64,000 bases of DNA. It comes from an uncultured Spirochaetaceae bacterium. Its GTDB lineage: Bacteria > Spirochaetota > Spirochaetia > Sphaerochaetales > Sphaerochaetaceae. The notes beneath the pieces are model-generated. The model had not been told where the DNA came from and did not search any database. It worked only from the letters and a program-made list of their open reading frames with translations. Every line of letters starts with the position of its first letter. The first letter of the stretch is position 1. The stretch lies in NCBI GenBank assembly GCA_944388955.1, contig CALXKJ010000001.1, forward strand, positions 62,001-126,000, given 5' to 3'. Below, one piece after another: positions 60,662 through 64,000 of this stretch. A program made the translations under genes and the position numbers.

Positions 60662-61648
60662 ATGAAGAAAAGAATTCTCACAGGTGATAGAACTACCGGA
60701 AAACTCCATCTTGGACACTACGCAGGCTCGCTGATGCAGCGTGTGGAGCTTCAGGATGATTACGAGGAATTCATCCTCCTTGCCGATGTTCAGGCTTTGA
60801 CGACACATTTCAATAATCCTGAGCTTATAAACAGCTCAATCTACGATGTCGCTATAGACAACCTCTCTGTTGGTCTTGACCCAGAGAAAGTCACATTCAT
60901 ACAGCAGTCGATGATCCCATCGATTGCGGAGCTCACGATTTTCTATTCAATGATAGTCACTGTAAACCAGCTTCGCCATAACCCGACTATCAAGACGGAA
61001 GCGAAGAATTACGGATACTCTGAGCTTACGTATGGATTCCTTGGCTATCCAGTATCTCAGACTGCGGATATAACATTCTGCAACGCGGATCTCGTACCTG
61101 TAGGAGAGGATCAGATTCCTCATATCGAGCTCTCGAGAAAGATTGTCAGGAAGTTCAATGACCTTTATGGGACAACCATCACAGAGCCATCATACAAGCT
61201 TTCAACAGTCTCTCGTCTGCCAGGTCTTGATGGTAACGCGAAGATGGGCAAAAGCCTTGGGAATGCTGTTTATCTTTCAGATAGCGAGGAAGTGCTCAAC
61301 GAGAAGATTCGCAACGCTGTTACCGATACGAATAGAATCGCTGTGAAGATTCCCGGAAATCCCGATGTATGCACTGTCTATACTTATCATAAGGCTTTCA
61401 ATCCAGAGGAAGCTGGAAATGTATGCTCAATGTGCCGCAACGCCGAAATGGGCTGTGTCGCCTGCAAGAAGATGCTCATGAAGAAGATGAATGAGATTCT
61501 CGCCCCGATACGCGAGAGACGTCATTATTACGAAGAGCACATGGATGAGGTAAGGGATATAATACACAGCGGAACAGATAAGGCCAATGCCATCGGAAAC
61601 GCTAATATAAAGGAAATCAAGGAGAAGATGCACATCGTTCTCTCATGA
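60662..61648 (+). CDS. trpS: Tryptophanyl-tRNA synthetase with predicted [4Fe-4S] site
   Basis: Class I synthetase, 328 aa, with HIGH-type GKLHLGHYAGS, QTADITFCNADLVPVGEDQ and KMSKS as AKMGKSLGN. The C-terminal anticodon domain holds C-x20-C-x6-C-x2-C (DVC ... CSMC ... GCVAC), close to the C-x22-C-x6-C-x2-C pattern of the Thermotoga iron-sulfur TrpRS. ATG 60662 is 6 nt after AAGGA; an ATG at 60656 lies on that site. Confidence 0.94.
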   Translation: MKKRILTGDRTTGKLHLGHYAGSLMQRVELQDDYEEFILLADVQALTTHFNNPELINSSIYDVAIDNLSVGLDPEKVTFIQQSMIPSIAELTIFYSMIVTVNQLRHNPTIKTEAKNYGYSELTYGFLGYPVSQTADITFCNADLVPVGEDQIPHIELSRKIVRKFNDLYGTTITEPSYKLSTVSRLPGLDGNAKMGKSLGNAVYLSDSEEVLNEKIRNAVTDTNRIAVKIPGNPDVCTVYTYHKAFNPEEAGNVCSMCRNAEMGCVACKKMLMKKMNEILAPIRERRHYYEEHMDEVRDIIHSGTDKANAIGNANIKEIKEKMHIVLS

Positions 61649-61676
61649 TTTCCCCTGGAATCCATATCATTGCAGG

Positions 61677-61707
61677 AAAGCTCACGATTCTTCAGTGAGC
61701 TTTTCTT
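61677..61707 (+). terminator. Terminator after trpS, overlapping the convergent gene end
   Basis: AAAGCTCAC/GTGAGCTTT 9-bp perfect stem with a 9-nt loop and a T-rich tail. It includes the stop codon of the minus-strand gene, so one structure may serve both directions. Confidence 0.7.
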
Positions 61708-62938
61708 TTGCCACGGCTAGCATGAGCTTAATCCTGTTCTCCTGATTGACTTTAGTTGCTGAAGGGTCGTAGTCAATCGGGACGATATTCGAGTCAGGAT
61801 ACGCTTCCTTGAGAGGTCTTATCATGCCTTTTCCGCATATATGGTTAGGTAGGCAGCCAAATGGCTGTGTGCACACTATATTATCGTAACCCTTCTCGAT
61901 AAGCTCCACCATTTCAGCTGTCAGAAGCCAGCCTTCGCCCATCTTGCATCCTCTGTCGATGAATCTCTCGCCGTATTTTTCCAGCTCCTTGAATGAAGCC
62001 GCCGGATGGAATTCACTGTGTCTTCTCACAGCATTGTCTGACCATTTTTCAGCAATGGAGAGAAGCGGCAATCCGAAGTGCTTCATCATGAAAGCATATT
62101 TTCCTCTTCCTCCATAGTACTCCTCATCCTTGATGCCATTGGAGAAGCAATAGAAGACGAAACCCATCATCGGAGGAAGCATTACCTCACAATCCTCTCC
62201 CTCTAAAAATCCCTGGAGATTGCTGTTGCCAAGGCGTGAATACTTCATGTATATCTCGCCGACGACACCGACTTTGACTTTGGGGATTCTCTTTACAGGC
62301 ACGGCCGCGAAATCATCGGATATCTTGTTGAGCTTCTTCTTCATGTTGCCCCAGAAGTAACCTCTGTTCTTCTCGTAGCAATCACCGAGCAATTTCGTCC
62401 ACTTGTCGATTACTTTATCTGTATCGCCTTTGTTTATCTCATACGGTCTTGTCTGATTTGAAAGAAGCATTATGAGATCGCCATATACAAGCGCTGTATA
62501 GGCTTGCACAAGCATTGATAGCGTGATTTTGAAGCCCGGATTTGAGTTCATGCCCTGCAGGTTCGCAGAGATAACCGGTATGTTGCCAAGGCCTGCTCTC
62601 TCCAATGCTTTCAGGAGCAGGAAATAGTAGTTTGAGGCTCTGCATCCGCCTCCGGTCTGCGAGATGATGAGCGCGCATCGATCTTTGTCGACAAGCCCTC
62701 TGTGTATTGCATCAATCATCTGACCGATGACAAGAAGGGCGGGGTAGCACATGTCATTATGCACATACTTCAGACCTTCCTGGATGACAGATGGTGAGGA
62801 GTTCTCCAAGAGCAATGCCTTGTATCCATGGTTTGTGAAGATTCTCTTCATGATGTTGAAATGGATAGGCGTCATATTAGGTACGACGATAGTGTATCCT
62901 TCTTTCTTCATCTCTTCGGTAAATGCCTTCTTCTCCAT
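61682..62938 (-). CDS. 2-hydroxyacyl-CoA dehydratase (HgdB-like) domain protein
   Basis: A 418-aa protein matching the C-terminal part of large acyl-CoA dehydratase activase proteins: PNMTPIHFNIMKRIF, KYVHNDMCYPALLVIGQM, ISQTGGGCRASNYYF, and Fe-S-type cysteines in CTQPFGCLPNHICGKGM. In many clostridia and spirochaetes this region is fused after BadF/DUF2229 domains; here it is a separate frame starting 4 nt after the upstream stop. ATG 62938 is favoured over 62965 (AGGA at proper spacing). Substrate unknown. Confidence 0.82.
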   Translation of the reverse strand: MEKKAFTEEMKKEGYTIVVPNMTPIHFNIMKRIFTNHGYKALLLENSSPSVIQEGLKYVHNDMCYPALLVIGQMIDAIHRGLVDKDRCALIISQTGGGCRASNYYFLLLKALERAGLGNIPVISANLQGMNSNPGFKITLSMLVQAYTALVYGDLIMLLSNQTRPYEINKGDTDKVIDKWTKLLGDCYEKNRGYFWGNMKKKLNKISDDFAAVPVKRIPKVKVGVVGEIYMKYSRLGNSNLQGFLEGEDCEVMLPPMMGFVFYCFSNGIKDEEYYGGRGKYAFMMKHFGLPLLSIAEKWSDNAVRRHSEFHPAASFKELEKYGERFIDRGCKMGEGWLLTAEMVELIEKGYDNIVCTQPFGCLPNHICGKGMIRPLKEAYPDSNIVPIDYDPSATKVNQENRIKLMLAVAKEKLTEES

Positions 62939-62942
62939 TTCC

Positions 62943-64000
62943 TTATTTCCTATCATCCATTTCAAGTGCCGCGAATAGCGAGCGCATCCTGATCTTCACA
63001 GCTCCAAGGTTTGTTATCTCATCAATCTTCAGCTGTGTGTAGATCTTATCCTTCTCTCTGAGTATAGCTTTGACTTCATCTGTCGTCACTGCATCTAGTC
63101 CGCAGCCGAATGAGACAAGCTGTACCAGGTTCATGTCCTTATGCTCAGAGACATAGCGTGCCGCGTCATACATTCTCGCGTGGTATGTCCACTGATTGAG
63201 AACCCCCACATCCCCCTTCTTCTCAAGCGGTGCGATTGAATCCTCTGAGATGACAGAAGCACCAAGCTGGACTATCATCCTGTCGATTCCGTGGTTTATC
63301 TCAGGATCTGTATGATAAGGTCTGCCTGCAAGCACGATGATCTCACGCTTCTCTTTCCGTGAGAGCTCAAGGATTTCCTGGCCTTTGGCTGTAATCTTAT
63401 CTCTGTACGAGTAGAGCTCTCTGAAGGCTTTCTCCACAGCCTTTTCCGCCTCTCTCTTCTTCACATCGAATAAAGCAGAGATTCTCTTGGCAAGGTGTTT
63501 CGGATGCTCGAGAGAAAGATATCCTAGCGTCAGAGGTATGCCACCAAGATCCTGATTGGCTTTTATGACTTCACCGTAATATGCGACAACAGGGCAGTTG
63601 AAGTGGTTGTTTCCTTTTTCTTCATTGATGTTATAGCTTGAGCAGGGGATAAAGATCCTGTCCACTTTCTGATCCACAAGATACTGTATATGCCCGTGCA
63701 TCAGCTTCGCAGGGAAGCATACTGTATCTGAAGGGATTGAAGCCTGTCCGTGTATGTAGAGCTCCCTTGTGGAGAATGGCGAGACGACTGTGTCGTAGCC
63801 AAGGGACTGGAATAGTGTCACATAGAATGGCAGAAGCTCATAGATTCCAAGCGCCAGAGGAAGACCAAGAGAGCCTCTTGTACCGCTTTTCCTTGCTCTG
63901 TACGATTCGAGGAGCGCTCTCTTGTACGCATAGATATTGTATTGGTCTTCTGAAACAGGTGCCTTGCCTGTAACAGGCTTTTCACAGCGATTGCCTGAGA
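62943..64000 (-). CDS. Acyl-CoA dehydratase activase-related protein (DUF2229), 5' end outside window
   Basis: The frame stays open from the TAA at 62943 to the window edge, so the start is not in view. At least 350 residues are visible. DUF2229 landmarks are SGNRCEKPVTGKAP, FQSLGYDTVVSPFSTRELY, IPSDTVCFPAKLMHGHI and VLAGRPYHTDPEINHG, with FGCGLDAVTTDEV near the C-terminus. The missing N-terminus is probably one or two BadF-type ATPase domains (inference). It is directly followed by the HgdB-like gene and translation is probably coupled. Confidence 0.85.
   Translation of the reverse strand, partial: SGNRCEKPVTGKAPVSEDQYNIYAYKRALLESYRARKSGTRGSLGLPLALGIYELLPFYVTLFQSLGYDTVVSPFSTRELYIHGQASIPSDTVCFPAKLMHGHIQYLVDQKVDRIFIPCSSYNINEEKGNNHFNCPVVAYYGEVIKANQDLGGIPLTLGYLSLEHPKHLAKRISALFDVKKREAEKAVEKAFRELYSYRDKITAKGQEILELSRKEKREIIVLAGRPYHTDPEINHGIDRMIVQLGASVISEDSIAPLEKKGDVGVLNQWTYHARMYDAARYVSEHKDMNLVQLVSFGCGLDAVTTDEVKAILREKDKIYTQLKIDEITNLGAVKIRMRSLFAALEMDDRK

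Noticed and set aside
1-64000. CRISPR arrays, rRNA/tRNA genes, insertion sequences, prophage
   Set aside because: No regularly spaced direct repeats, no cloverleaf or rRNA segment recognised in the short intergenic gaps, and no transposase, integrase or phage structural gene was found. No gene-free stretch exceeds about 250 bp.

Overview
The window looks like a compact chromosome segment of a host-associated or anaerobic spirochaete (Spirochaetota, Treponema/Sphaerochaeta-like). This is inference from family content, not a database match. Pointers are the large type-2 (eukaryote-like) isoleucyl-tRNA synthetase, many lipoproteins with spirochaetal-style lipoboxes, an outer-membrane barrel gene with a poly-G tract in its promoter as in Treponema, and many short or overlapping gene junctions. 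No rRNA, tRNA, CRISPR or insertion sequence was seen.

Layout: 1-3.6 kb is a translationally coupled pyrimidine operon (pyrF, a pyrD-pyrK fusion, pyrC). 3.7-18.7 kb is housekeeping: corA with a short upstream ORF, rlmI, a HAD phosphatase, phosphoglucomutase, the poly-G barrel gene, a ComEC-like channel, rsmA, pta, tyrA, mtaB, cysE, birA and argS. 18.7-23.5 kb holds a TetR regulator and the rplU-rpmA-obg-nadD-yqeK-lipoprotein-rsfS cluster.

23.5-32.3 kb is a sugar locus: two near-identical tandem binding proteins, a psicose/tagatose-epimerase-like enzyme, RbsA/RbsC-type ABC components, a LacI regulator, a Gfo/Idh/MocA oxidoreductase and a second TIM-barrel isomerase. It reads as uptake and stepwise oxidation/epimerisation of one unidentified sugar or polyol. 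32.4-39.1 kb (minus strand) holds two MATE exporters and a TrpXYZ-like ABC importer with two binding proteins.

39.1-47.3 kb is the most accessory part: a small acidic ORF, two lipoproteins, a PdxA-like protein that lacks the metal-binding histidines, and a four-gene unit of a divergent RloA-type ATPase, a RloB-type Toprim-like protein, a 7-TM LuxR-type regulator and an esterase. 47.4-61.6 kb is rich in aminoacyl-tRNA synthetases (gltX, glyS, tyrS, ileS, trpS) plus a PepSY protein, a third MATE, rpmF-acpP-rnc and cca. The right edge holds two parts of a DUF2229/2-hydroxyacyl-CoA-dehydratase system, the second running off the window.

The most unusual genome-scale signal is that at least nine genes have a -10-like hexamer whose end lies exactly 6 nt before the start codon with no Shine-Dalgarno sequence. 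This points to systematic leaderless transcription. The other leading signals are the phase-variable-looking poly-G promoter and the RloAB/LuxR/esterase unit with altered catalytic motifs.
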